Positions 35,755-47,821 of a DNA stretch of 64,000 nucleotides are shown piece by piece. The stretch covers positions 186,001-250,000 of the forward strand of contig JANFAH010000069.1 of the NCBI GenBank assembly GCA_024663395.1. The letters run 5' to 3'. Source of the stretch: Pisolithus tinctorius (taxonomy: Eukaryota > Basidiomycota > Agaricomycetes > Boletales > Pisolithaceae). Numbering within the stretch: position 1 is the stretch's first letter; every line of letters begins with the position of its first letter. The notes beneath the pieces are model-generated. The model was not told the origin of the DNA. It saw only the letters and a program-made list of their open reading frames with translations, and ran no database searches. A program made the position numbers and the translations under genes.

Positions 35755-38700
35755 GTATATTATCTGATGCATTTTAGTTGTATTACCAGACATGAAATAG
35801 ACCTAGGAGAGTCAAGGAAAGATCATCAGTGCACTCGAAACAGGTCTCATGGTGTCCCAGTCAATGTGGACAGGGGCTTCAGTTCTGGAACGATGTTAGT
35901 TGGTGTTCGTTGGTGTTCGTTGGTGTTTGTCCTGCTGTACAGACCTGTGAATGTCAAAATAAGGTTGATTGAAGTGGTCCTAGGGGGGTCGAACACCACT
36001 TCAAGCGATCCAGCATGCCCCGAGGGGGAGTGGGGGAGTGGTCAGATGGGAACATTGGTATGTTATACTATATATTTTATTTGTATTACAAGACATGCAA
36101 TAGACAATAGACCTAGAGCAGTCCGGGAAAGATGGTTAGTACACTCGAAACAGGTCTCGGGGTGTCCCAGTCAATGTGGACAGGGGCTTTGGTTACGGAA
36201 CAATGTTTATTGGTGTTCGTCAGTGTTCGTCAGTGTTCGTCCTGCTGTACGGACCTGTGAATGTCAAAATAAGGTCGATTGATGTGGTCCTAGTGGGGAT
36301 GAACACCACTTTAAGTGGGCCAGCATGCCCCGAGGGGGAGTGGTCAGATGGGAACATTGGTATGTTATACTATGTATTTTATTTGTATTACAAGACATGC
36401 AATAGACCTAGGGGAGTCAAGGAAAGATCGTCAGTGCACTCGAAACAGGTCTCAGGGTGTTCCAGTCAATGTGGACAGGGGCTTCGGTTCTGGATCAATG
36501 TTCGTCAATGTTCGTCGGTGTTCGTCGGTGTTCATCCTGCTGTACGGACCTGTGAATATCAAAATAAGGTTGATTGAAGTGGTTCTAGGGGGGATGAACA
36601 CCACTTCAAGCGATCCAGCATGCCCCGAGGGGGAGTGGGGGAGTGGTCAGACAGGAACATTGGTATGTTATACTATGTATTTTATTTGTATTACAAGACA
36701 TGCGATAGACCTAGGAGAGTCAGGGAAAGATGGTTAGTGCACTCGAAACAGGTCTTGGGGTGTCCCAGTCAATGTGGACAGGGGCTTTGGTTCTGGAACA
36801 ATGTTAGTTGGTGTTTGTCAGTGTTCGTCGGTGTTCGCTGGTGTTCGTCCTGCTGTACGGACCTGTGAATGTCCAAACAAGGTCGATTGAGGTGGTCCTA
36901 GGGGGGACGAACACCACTTTAAGCGGTCCAGCATGCCCCAAGGGGGAGTGGTCAGATGGGAACATTGCTTTGTTATACTATGTGTTTTATTTGTATTACA
37001 AGACATGAAATAGACCTAGGAGAGTTGGGGAAAGATGGTTAGTGCACTCGAAACAGGTCTCAGGGTGTCCCAGTCAATGTCGACAGGGGCTTCGGTTCTG
37101 GAATGATGTTCATTGGTGTTCGTCAGTGTTCGTCGGTGTTCGTCAGTGTTCGTCCTGCTGTACGGACCTTTTAATGTCCAAATAAGGTCGATTGAGTTGG
37201 TCCTAGGGGGGCCGAACACCACTTCAAGGGGTCCAGCATGACCCGAGGGGGAGTGGTCAGATGGGAACATTGCTATGTTATACTATGTATTTTATTTGAA
37301 TTACAAGACATGCGATAGACCTAGAGCAGTCCGGGAAAGATGGTTAGTACACTCAAAACAGGTCTCGGGGTGTCCCAGTCAATGTGGACAGGGGCTTTGG
37401 TTCTGGAACGATGTTAGTTGGTGTTCGTCAGTGTTCGTCGGTGTTCGCTGGTGTTCGTTGGTGTTAGTCCTGCTGTATGGACCTGTGAATGTCCAAACAA
37501 GGTCTATTGAGGTGGTCCTAGGGGGGATGAACACCACTTCAAGTGGTCCAGCGTGCCACGAGGGGGAGTGGTCAGACAGGAACATTGGTATGTTATATGA
37601 TGTATTTTAGTTGTATTACCAGACATGCGATAGACCTAGGAGAGTCAGGGAAAGATGGTTAGTGCACTCGAAACAAGTCGTAGGGTGTCCCAGTCAATGT
37701 GGACAGGGCCTTTGGTTCTGGAACGATGTTAGTTGGTGTTCGTCAGTGTTCATCGGTGTTCGCTGGTGTTCGTTGGTGTTCGTCCTGCTGTATGGACCTC
37801 TGAATGTCCAAACAAGGTCGATTGAGGTGGTCCTAGGGGGGACGAACACCACTTCAAGCAGCCCAGCATGCTCTGAGGGGGAGTGGTCAGATGGGAACAT
37901 GGGTATGTTATGAGATGTATTTTAGTTGTATTACCAGACGTGCAATAGACCTAGGAGAATCGGGGAAAAATGATCAATGCATTCCAAACAAGTCGCAGGG
38001 TGTCCCAGTCAATGTGGACAGGGGATTCGGTTCTGGAGCGATGTTCGTTGCTGTTCGTTGTTGTTCGTTGGTGTTCGTCATGCTCTACGGACATGTAAAT
38101 GTCCTAGCAAGGTCAGTTGCAATTGATCTAGGGGGGACGAACACCACTTCAAACGGTCCAGCATGCCACGAGGGAGAGTGGTCAGACGGGAACATTGATA
38201 TGGTATCCGATTTATTTTATTTGTATTACCAGACATGCAGCCGACCTAGGGGAGTCTGGGAAAGATGATTAATGCGTTCCAAACAAGTCACCAGGTGCTC
38301 CAGTATGTTACTAAAGGCCATCCATGCGGGACCGATGTTCGCAAGTGTTCGCCTGTGTTCGTTGGTGTTCATCATGGTGTACGGACCAGGACATGGTACT
38401 ACAAGGCCAAGGCAAGTGGGACTGTATGGACGAACACCATTCCAAGTGGGCTAGCATGCTCCAAGGCAGGTTGGCCCGGTGGGCATACTGGTATACTATC
38501 TGATGTAGATTCTCTATTTCATCGTAATACGTGCAGTAATATAGAAATGAAAGAATCTGGGAATGATGATTAATGTGCTTGAACCAGTTCCAAGGGTCTC
38601 CCAGCATTCGGACACGGTCTGGATAGGGGCTTTGGTAAGGGGTTGATGTTCGCTGGTGTTCGTCTGTGTTTGCTGTGGTTCCCCATATTGTATGGACCTG

Positions 38701-39165
38701 TACCTATCTACCTGAGCGCAGGGCAAGAGGGTTCCATGGTACGAACACTGTTTCAAGTGGTGCAGCATGGTCTCAGCAGGGGTGGTCGGTGGGCACACTG
38801 ATAGAATATCCGATGTAATTTATTTGTATTACATGAAAGTCGATCGACATACCAGAGGCTGCGAATGACATTCCATCTGCTCCAAAACGAGTCACAGGCT
38901 GTCACGGTCAATTTGGACAGGGGCCATGGCGCTGGATCGATGTTCACTGGTGTTCGCTGGTGTTCGCTGGTGTTCGTCGATGTTCGCCATAGTGGATGGA
39001 CCTTGAGACGACTCTATCAGGTCAATGCAAATGGATTCAGGAGGACGAACACCATTCCAAGTGGTCCAGCATAATCTCTTAGCGGGGTGGTCAGCCATGC
39101 TGCATACACTCGTATATTGCTGAAGTCATGTACCATGTATTCTACACATCATGTACATGCACAAA
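35755..39165. repeat. Satellite 1: about 11 tandem copies of a ~305-bp unit
   Basis: The landmark CCTGCTGTAC (or a variant) recurs at 35931, 36241, 36536, 36849, 37154, 37469, 37784, 38079, 38373, 38683 and about 38988, with spacings of 294-315 bp. Most of the length variation comes from a run of 3-5 TGTTCG-containing 10-mers (GGTGTTCGTC variants) before the landmark. Each unit also has GACGAACACC followed by a palindrome CCACTTCAAGTGG or a variant, and TTTTATTTGTATTAC. The first copies are most alike; copies after 38,000 are more diverged. The array begins about 10 bp after the JmjC-gene stop codon. Long open frames across it are artefacts of the repeat. Confidence 0.95.
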
Positions 39166-39282
39166 GAAGCTGTTGTTAACCTCTCAGTGTTTTCAAGATA
39201 GTACTGATGTCTTCACGTCGTTAAGAGTGTATGGGTATCTTCCAAATATTAAACGGCGCCATATATGTCATCGTCCATGGGG

Positions 39283-41466
39283 TTATGCTATGCAGTATAC
39301 ATTAGTGATCGATCTGACCCATTTCTCGAACAGCTTTGCGAATGTGTCCGCCATGATTCCTCCGGTGTTGTTTATGTTCCAGAATAGCCAGAAGCTCGTC
39401 GTCGGAGTACGTTCCACCTCGTTGACAAAGTATCCCAGCCAGAGCTTTGGGCTCATGCCATCTGGGGCCATGATCCCGATATCCATTCGACAAAACAATG
39501 ACATGGAAGGTCTTGCGCCACCGACCCTCGTTTCTCGTGCGACTAGTTCTCCCCAGGCTTTTAGCACGAAGTTGTTGAACTCGTCCATCGCTCTCATCTT
39601 GTTTCAATATCTCCCCTTTGCGGATTCACGATCTTCTTCCTCCATTCAGCGATGCTTTGCGACTCATCCTTCCTGTTGGCGAGATCCAGTTCTAAGTCCA
39701 ATAAGCATGACAAGAGTGCATCATACCATATTTTGCCCGCCTCCTCCAATGACAGAAAACTTGTGACCGGGATTCCAGACCAGCCGCCATTGTTTAACCG
39801 ATGTGTATGTGTGACGGACATGATCTGCCCTCCGACTATGATTACCTGCCACTCCCCAAGGAACACCAAGCTTGGGATATATTGTTGGGCGATCCATACC
39901 TCATCCGAGTCCTTGTTCGTGTTATTCTTGAGATGGGCCCAGGTCCGGCTTGATTTCGGGGCGGTTGGAAGTATCACATGTTTGCCGCAGTCGCTGTGAC
40001 TCCGCTTCAGGATGTAGGCATCGTCGATAGGGTCCCCATCGCTAATAATATGCATTTCTGGTACCGCCCATCTTTGGATACCTGAAATCGCCTGCAGGTG
40101 TGCCAGGGTCTCCCACTTGACTGCAGCAGTCCGGACCTGATCTGGTGGGGGCCAAAACTGTACTTGACAGCTGAGAAGTGCGAAGTGATTTTCGTATGTG
40201 CGCAGTTCCATCTCGTCGAGGCCATACGGGTTTCCTTTGCATCTGAAGGCCATATCGGAACCATGCCTCCAAGGTGCAATTGCAATTTCATCACTCACCG
40301 GAAATCGATCGTGTAGTCGATGCCTCCGATTATACAGTCCATCCATACGAGCTCATTCCATTTAGATTGCTGGCTGATCGGATCGAGTACGACGGCCTTG
40401 AAGTCTGCCCACTTCATGTACTTCAGCTTGAATGCATTACTGTCATTGTACTCCTCCATGTTCATTGCCAACCAAAGCTGCGATGCATGCATCAGCAGAC
40501 CGAACTGCACCTGTGTGTGAAAAGGGGGCCTACCCATTCACTGACCACCACCTTCACGCCCTCTTTGCTTTCCGATAGTTTGTATACGAATTTTCCAAGC
40601 TCCTTGATAACCTCATATTGGTGAGGTTTTATACAGCGGGTCGCCCATCCTAGATCTTCCTTTGCCTCGTTCTTCGATTTCACCTCGCGGCTTGGGTCTG
40701 GGATGTAGAGGATATCGAGTGGTGTATCTTTCGACGTAGATCCCTGCGAATGAAATGGGTATGGCGATGTGAACGAGAATGCCAATGGAGAGCTAGAAAT
40801 ATGGCTCTCTATTTCTCCCATTGCTGATGGAGATCTTGAGATCGCCACCGATCGCCCAGCAGATGATGAAGGCCTAGAAGGCCAATATGGGCCACTATTA
40901 TGGGTAAGTGTACTTAGCCTGGATGGACCTGCACCTGCACATGATGCTGGCGATCCGGATGTGGACCTCGATGCAGAGTATGTTGACATGTGGATGGATG
41001 GACCGGGATCGTTCCATCCTGGTGGCAAAGTTTCCCCATCTTCCATCACTATGTCCTCATCACCCGCAGTGGATGTTGGTCTGAGGATTTTTAGTTGCTG
41101 TGCTGAACTATCCAGACATCGGGCCACTCACAGAAATAATGATTCCATCCCAGGATCCAGGGGTAGCCCAAGTCTCCTGAGCTCCCATGCAGCTTCGAAT
41201 AAGGAGAGATGATCGATAAGCTCTGTCTGGGTAGCTTCTCGCGCTTTTCCAGATCGCCCGACATTATTATTTGAAAGCGCGATATATCCTGGACATGTAT
41301 CCATGCAATTTAAGTGTGAATTGTGCGTTTTGGCATGCCGCAGGCACGATCCCCCTTCCTTCTTCCAAACACCCCGGCCACCAGATTGACATACCGCGCC
41401 ATTACAGGTATGAATGCAGACTTCATAGCCTGCCATTGCGACATGCTGTTTTTGAGCCTTTGGCAT
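39283..41466 (-). CDS. ATP-grasp-fold protein, putative carboxylate-amine ligase
   Basis: Five minus-strand exons (41466-41132, 41080-40534, 40477-40299, 40242-39630, 39597-39283) join in phase across introns of 51, 56, 56 and 32 nt to give about 662 residues. The N-terminal exon is Cys/His-rich (CNGAVCQSGG, CLRHAKTHNSHLNCMDTC, possibly zinc-binding); a Ser/Pro-rich linker follows. The C-terminal half shows ATP-grasp landmarks in order: ILKRSHSDCGKHVILP (nucleotide-binding lysine and glycine loop), WIAQQYIPSLVFLGEW (adenine-contacting strand), CRMDIGI (metal-binding Asp, about residue 597) and GYFVNEVERTP (metal-binding Asn-Glu, about 617-618). Such enzymes activate a carboxylate with ATP and join it to an amine or thiol; the substrate is unknown. 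Its start lies 140 bp from the divergent gene at 41607, so the two may share a promoter. Confidence 0.75.
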
Positions 41467-41606
41467 GATTATCTTCGTGTCTCAGTGTAGGTATATGGTA
41501 CAGTACACATTCTAATCGCCTCGCGAGGTGTGCATCTTGATTACATAAGCAATCGATGGCCATATAGACTAAGGATCATCGATAGATTGGTGGATCTACA
41601 CTCGTC

Positions 41607-42498
41607 ATGGCCACACAGTACTTTCCATCCTCTTTGGGCTCTGTTAGCAAGTCCAGGATCGAATACGTGCTGGAGAACGATCATAGCGTGCCATTGGCTG
41701 TGGGGAACGAATCTAGCTGGACATCGCAAGTCATTGGTGACACGGGAGACATAGTCGCACAGCTCCCGGCCCATTACTATGAGCACCTACAAGCTTTCTT
41801 CTGGAGAGAAAAGGCGATAAGGCTGGTACTCCAGTTCCAGGAGGAGCTCGAGGTTCAAGACTGGCTCAAGGCTAATCTAACCTTGATCCTCGTTTATATG
41901 GACAGGGTCTTCACTCAGATTGTCAGGGAAGCCAAATCAACCAAGAGGGATGCTCGTGTGCCCGACTGGCGCAGCCCTACATTCGACAATTACATTCTGA
42001 TCGAATATCACGTGGAGCGTCATGAACCGGAGATGGTCAGGGAGTATAGGCGGAAGAACAACTACAACATCAACATGCAGAGCATCGAAGACATCAGTAA
42101 GCCTTTCCACTCGATTCTCATCCCGTTCCGGCCATGGACTACCATATCACATAGACTGGCATGCACACGAGGACACCCTCGGCAAGATCTGGTATGGAAG
42201 TGCCACTCAGTTCAAGATGGAGGAGAAGGACAAGACTCTGGAGGTTGCACACAGGCTGCTGGATGTTATGGTTGAATTTTATGATCCCGTCGTGGAGGAG
42301 GATCCCGATTGTGAGTATCACAGACATGCCTTTCTTACAACACCGATTTTTATCTTCGACGCAGTTGGATACACGTATAAAGAGCACATGGAGGAGGCAG
42401 GGGAAGTGAAACCGCTCAAGAGGCACATGCCGGGGCCCAGAGTATTCAAGCGGGTGAATAAGAAGGGGCCTGTGCTGCCTGACGACGAGGAAGTTTAG
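41607..42498 (+). CDS. Divergent member of the clustered four-gene family
   Basis: Exons 41607-42096, 42155-42310 and 42365-42498 give 259 residues across 58- and 54-nt introns, both in phase 1. The segment DWRSPTFDNYILIEYHVERH followed by EPEMVREYRRKNNYNIN aligns with FEEYLCTEYLVGRHDPNSVN and YFRAHCPINIERI in the three closer relatives, and both introns fall at equivalent places. The N-terminus differs and lacks MSDYYWQ, and the acidic tail exon is short and basic (RHMPGPRVFKRVNKKGP). No known domain, signal peptide or membrane helix is evident. It is transcribed away from the ATP-grasp gene and toward its close relative at 42770. Confidence 0.7.
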
Positions 42499-42769
42499 GG
42501 TCCCGACTTTGTAGATGGCTTTTAGTGCCCTGCCGCGTTTTCATTTCAATATACCGTATTTTCGCAGTCCACCCCACTATATATATATGTATTTTTCGAT
42601 GACACAGGAATGCGATGTGGATACGGTAATGCGATACGTTCAAAGGTGGGTTATCGTAGACAGGAGTAACCCTGACCCTATGCCAGAAGTCCTATTTAGA
42701 ATATATATGGCATGGTGTGCCGATCCTCTTCGATCACTTCGATCGATTCGATTAAGCCTCCATCGCAGC

Positions 42770-43890
42770 ATGTCTGACTACTACTGGCAACGATCGCTCC
42801 CCACGATCACCCAGATGAAATACATTCTACAGATCTACTATCGATCGGAGGAGCTAGCAGATGGTACGATCCGGATAACATGCACGAATCTCAACGAGGA
42901 GATAACGGAACATCGCACCTTCATTCCCTCCGTCTATTACAAGGCTCTCATCCATACACTCTGGAGGTATTACCTCCTCATCGATCTCCACGTCCATTTC
43001 AAGAAGAACCCCTACAAAAAGTACACTGAGTTCCGTCCACATCTCTTGAGAAACATTGTCCTCCTGGACAATGTACTCGAGGCTTTAATTCGCCCGTGCA
43101 CGTTGATCGAAAGGAAAGATATCGAAGGTTTCCGATCGGCCAATTTCGAAGAATACCTTTGCACGGAATATCTCGTTGGGCGGCACGATCCAAACTCGGT
43201 TAACTACTTCAGGGCACATTGCCCCATCAATATCGAGAGAATCAAGGACGAGTTTGGTGAGGCTTTTTACAGGTTTCCATTCCAATCCAATTCACTGACA
43301 TGTATATCAGAATGGAGCTGGGATGCCTACAAGGAGCATGTCCCCACAAGGTTTTATGGGGAACGATACGATTGGGATGTGGAAAATATCCCAGATGCTG
43401 ACTTTACGATTCTGTTGGACAAAGCAGTCAAATGGTATTCACGGAAGCTGGACCCAGCATGGAGTAAGTCAGATCTCCTACTTACGCCCTGACAATCGGT
43501 TGATCATTTACATGGGCAGTATCTAAATGGGTCCCATGGGTTGAGATAGATGGGGTGGTTGCCAGCATGGGATCCACAGGCAATGCAGATGAGGGAAATG
43601 TGGGGACTGGAGCTGGGGATGATGAGGCAGGAGGAACTGGAGCTGGGAGCCAGGGTGGCGATGTTCCCATGGGAGGCGTGGAGAACTCTGATCCACCTCC
43701 CTCACACCAGGCGAGTAGCATGATGTCAGTCAAGTGTCTGTAGCTTATTTATACATTGATGTTACAGCAGAGGCAGAGAGGCAGCGATGGAGATTCAGGC
43801 GCCCCCGCTGCCTCGAGTTCTGCAAATCCTGCAGGGAATCCAGTGGGGTTCCGTCCCAGCCTGGCAAGTCTTTACTCCCGCAACAAGTAG
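42770..43890 (+). CDS. MSDYYWQ-family protein A (unknown function)
   Basis: Four exons (42770-43256, 43311-43463, 43520-43710, 43768-43890) give 317 residues. The start is placed at MSDYYWQ because relatives at 45004 and 50110 begin with the same residues; an in-frame upstream extension to 42515 is probably 5' leader. Conserved blocks are TLWRYYLLIDLHVHFKK, LLRNIVLLDNVLEALIRP, NFEEYLCTEYLVGRHDPNSV, NYFRAHCPINIERI, then YGERYDWDVENIPDADF and a Trp-rich WSISKWVPWVE-like joint. The C-terminal part is Gly/Asp-rich low complexity ending NPVGFRPSLASLYSRNK. The first two introns (54 and 56 nt) are GT-AG in phase 1; the third (57 nt, phase 0) starts GC (CAG/GCGAGT). No recognised domain; the helical N-terminal part is probably the functional unit. 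Confidence 0.75.
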
Positions 43891-44016
43891 CTGTATCTGT
43901 TGTATGGTATTTTCTTTGCCGAATGCATTACATTTTGTTCTGGGTCATGGATGTAGCATCATGACGTTTCCCCCTGGCGTGATCTTGTTGGAACATGTAA
44001 TACATATTGCATATCG

Positions 44017-45004
44017 TCACTGAGACTGCGTCGCCTCCACATCAGCCATGGGCTTTTGAATCCTCTTCCCTGGCCGTTCATCTCCTTCCACATCGCTGTC
44101 CCCCCTTCCCCGCTTCTGTACTTAATGTATTGAGCCACTGAAACACGTAGGAGATACATAAAACGACTTTCCTGGGCTGTGGAAGGGAGAGAATGTTGCT
44201 CCTCCCCCCCCTGCTCCATGCTTTCGTCCTCCCACTTCACCCACCTAGATACTAGGAATATAAGGTCAGAATCAACGAACGTGCCATGGGCATGTCACTC
44301 ACTCCACTGTGGATTGGGGTTCCGGCCATACCATTCCTCTACTGCATCCCATACTTCTTTGTAGTCATCATAGGGCAGCTGTTCGATATCCCAGTCGTAA
44401 TCGGCCCCATCCATCGGTTCAGGGATACAATCGGAATATGCCTTCCAGTCTGAATGAAGCTGTCAGACTGTATGATAACGATGAAACCATCGGATAACTC
44501 ACCAAATCCTTCCATTGAAATGCGCTCTATATTGGTCGGGCAATGAGCTCGGAAGTAGTTAACAGACTGGGGATCGTGCCGGCCAATCAGGTACTCTGTC
44601 ACCAAGTATTCATTGAAGTTTTTGGAACGATAATCAGGTAGCTCGGCCAGGGGGACATTCAGGCAGGGGCGGATGAGCGATTCGATTACATTGTCCAGAT
44701 GGACAATGTTGCTGATCAGAGTCGGTAGGAATGCCTTGTATTTGTCGCCAGTATTCTTCTCGAATCGCAAGTACAGCTTGATGAGGAGGTAGTACCTCCA
44801 CAGGAAGAGAGTTACATGAGTACCATAAAATACGGGGATAAATGCCCGATGCGATGCAGTGATTTCGTCGTCGTTCAGGTTGCTTTGTTTGATTTCCATA
44901 ATTGCCCTGTTGCCAGGCACCGGATGTAACGTGTACCAGACCTGGGTGATGTAGTCCATTTGAGTATCCGTAGCTTTGGAGGGTTGCCAGTAGTAGTCAG
45001 ACAT
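44017..45004 (-). CDS. MSDYYWQ-family protein B (unknown function)
   Basis: Exons 45004-44503, 44449-44303, 44251-44172 and 44115-44017 give 275 residues. Blocks match protein A: MSDYYWQ start, FLWRYYLLIKLYLRFEK, LISNIVHLDNVIESLIRP, NFNEYLVTEYLIGRHDP, NYFRAHCPTNIERI, then ADYDWDIEQLPYDDYKEVWD and WISRWVKWEDE. The tail exon KRGRGDSDVEGDERPGKRI matches the basic/acidic tail of the copy at 48819-50110. Introns 1 and 2 are GT-AG in phase 1 (53 and 51 nt). Intron 3 (44171-44116, 56 nt, phase 0) has CAG/GAAAGT, a GA donor, where A and C have GC. It is convergent with A (127 bp between stops) and its 5' side faces satellite 2. An upstream in-frame ATG at 45112 would add 36 residues including a hydrophobic stretch, less likely given the shared start. 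Confidence 0.72.
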
Positions 45005-45149
45005 TTTTTCGTGGGTCAACGTCAAATGAGAACGATGGAGTGGACCGATAAGGAAGCACAGCACTAATATCGCACAGCATATACTAAAGTGGATCGTTGG
45101 CAACGGAGCCATTCCTGACTTCAGCCTCTTTATATTTTGTTAGATCCAC

Positions 45150-47790
45150 GATCACCACTGTTCAGCACATTCAAATCACCACCGATCACGTTAGCCAGAC
45201 CAACCAATGTGTTTGAGAGCTGTCAAACATGGTGTGTGGTGGTATACGTGAACACCTCCGTTACGAGCTCCTGGCCTCCCCCTGTTTATATTTCCCTAGA
45301 GCATGTTCACTATTAATTGTCACATCCTACCCGCCTGTGCAGATGTTATAATGATTATACAAAGTAATAGAAAGCCAGTGAACACAGGTTGCGCTGGGAT
45401 ATAATGAGTTCCGGCGTACCTACTTCACTTCCCACTGTTGATATTTTTTTAGACCATGTTCGTCATCGTTCTATGCATTGAGGCCACATTTAGAAATGTC
45501 AGAAGGATGTTGGAAAGTGGCCAAAAGCTGGTGAACACACATTCCAGTGGCATATGATAAGTCTGAGCATGACCACCCGACTTCCTCCAGTCAAGTTTTT
45601 GCTAGACCATGTTCGCCACCGTTCGTCATGTCTTACATGTCTTGACCAATGGTACAATGACAATCCACTGTGGTAGCAACCTGACGAACACCTGCTGTGA
45701 TGATATATGATAAATTTGTGCATGACCACCTGACCTCCCCCTTTCTATATTTTGCCAGACCATGTTCACCATTGTTCGTCATGTCCTAGACACCTTTACC
45801 AGTGTTGGTATGACCATCAATGGTGGTCGCAACCTGACGAACACCTGCTGTGATGGTATATGATAAGTTTGTGCATGACTGCCTGACCTCCCCCTTTCTA
45901 TATGTTGCTAGACCATGTTCGCCACTGTTCGTCATGTCTTACATGTCATTACCAATGGTACAATGACCATCCACAGTGGTGGAAACCTGACGAACACCTG
46001 CTGTGATGGTATATGATAAGTTTGTTCATGACTGCCTGACATGCCCCTTTCTATATTTTGCTAGACCATGTTCGCCATTGTTCGTCATGTCCTAGACACC
46101 TTTACCATTGTCGGTAAGACCATTAAAGGTGGTAGCAACCTGACAAACACCTCCTGCGATTGTATATGATAGGTTTGTGCATGACCGCCTGACCTCCCCT
46201 TTTCTACATTTTGCTAGACCATGTTCGCCATTGTTCGTCATGTCCTACACACCTGTACTGGTGTTGGTATGACCATTCAAGGTGGTAGTAACCTGACAAA
46301 CACTTTCTGTGATGGTATATGATAGGTTTGTGCATGACCTCCTGACCCGCCCCATTCTATATTTTGCTAGACCATGTTTGCCATTGTTCGTCACGTTCTA
46401 AACACCTTTACCAGTGTTGGCATGACCATTCAAGGTTGTAGAAACATGACAAACACATGCTGCGATGGGATATGATAAGTTTGTGCATGCCCGCCTGACC
46501 CGCCCCTTTCTATATTTTGCTAGACCATGTTCGCCATTGTTCGTCACGTCCTAAACACCTTTACCAGTGTTAGTAAGACCATTCAAGGTGGTAGCAACCT
46601 GACGAACACCTGCTGCGATGGTATATGATAAGTTTGTGCATGCCCGCCTGACCCGCCCCTTTCTATATTTTGCTAGACCATGTTCGCCATTGTTCGTCAT
46701 GTCCTAAACACCTTTACCAGTGTTAGTAAGACAATTCAAGGTGGTAGCAACCTGACGAACACATGCTGCGATGGTATATGATAAGTTTGTGCATGCCCGC
46801 CTGACCCGCCCCTTTCTATATTTTTCTAGACCATGTTCGCCATTGTTCGTCACGTCCTAAACACCTTTACCAGTGTTGGTAAGACCATTAAAGGTGGTTG
46901 CAACCCGACGAACACCTGCTGCGATGGTATATGATAAGTTTGCGCATGACCTCCTGACCCGCCCCTTTCTATATTTTGCTAGACCATGTTCACCATTGTT
47001 CGTCACGTCCTAAACACCTTTACCAGTGTTGGTAAGACCATTCAAGGTGGTAGCAACCTGACGAACACCTGCTGCGATGGTATATGATAAGTTTGTGCAT
47101 GACCTCCTAACCCGCCCCTTTCTATATTTTGCTAGACCATGTTCGCCATTGTTCGTCACGCCCTAGACACCTTTCCAAGTGTTGGTAAGACCATTCAAGG
47201 TGGTAGCAACCTGATGAACACCTGCTGCGATGGTATATGATAAGTTTGCGCATGACCTCCTGACCCACCCCTTTCTATATTTTTCTAGACCATGTTCGCC
47301 ATTGTTCGTCACGCCCTAAACACCTTTACCAGTGTTGGTAAGACAATTCAAGGTGGTAGCAACCTGACGAACACCTGCTGCGATGGTATATGATAAGTTT
47401 GCGCATGACCTCCTGACCCACCCCTTTATATATTTTGCTAGACCATGTTCGCCATTGTTCGTCACGTCCTAAACACCTTTCCCAGTGTTGGCATGACAAT
47501 TCAAGGTGGTAGAACCCTGGCGAACACCTGCTGTGATTGTATATGATAAGTTTGCGCATGACCACCTGGCCCGCCCCTGTCTACATTTTGCTAGACCATG
47601 TTTGCCATTGTTTTCCATGTCTTAACCACCTTTACCAGTGTTGGAAACATTATCCATGGTGGTAGCAACCCGCCGAACACTGGCTCTGGCGCGATATGTT
47701 AAAATTTGGTATGGCCACCTGGCTTCCCCCCTGTTTATATCTTGCTACTTGCCCGCTCTTCCATCATCTGTTGACGTTCAATCGTAATAA
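45150..47790. repeat. Satellite 2: about 17 tandem copies of an exact 153-bp unit
   Basis: The landmark GACCATGTTCGCC (or a close variant) occurs at 45299, 45452, 45605, 45758, 45911, 46064, 46217, 46370, 46523, 46676, 46829, 46982, 47135, 47288, 47441 and 47594. That is every 153 bp, despite base substitutions between units. Each unit has two TGTTCG-type motifs just after the landmark and an inverted CGAACACC about 70 bp later, plus TATATGATAAG and CTATATTTTGC. The flanking units are the most diverged. The array fills the space between the 5' side of gene B and the 3' end of the gene at 47822. Confidence 0.95.
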
Positions 47791-47821
47791 CCAGTCGAAC
47801 TACCACTACACATCGATTTAT

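Noticed and set aside
35767..38268. Series of 100-170 codon open frames on both strands
   Set aside because: They repeat with the satellite period and have odd Cys/Val-rich composition; they are by-products of the tandem repeat.
42515..42769. N-terminal extension of protein A
   Set aside because: The MSDYYWQ start is shared by three paralogs while upstream residues are unrelated, so it is treated as leader.
45499..47565. Minus-strand open frames in the 153-bp array
   Set aside because: 153 is a multiple of three, so any open unit stays open; no start or codon bias supports coding.
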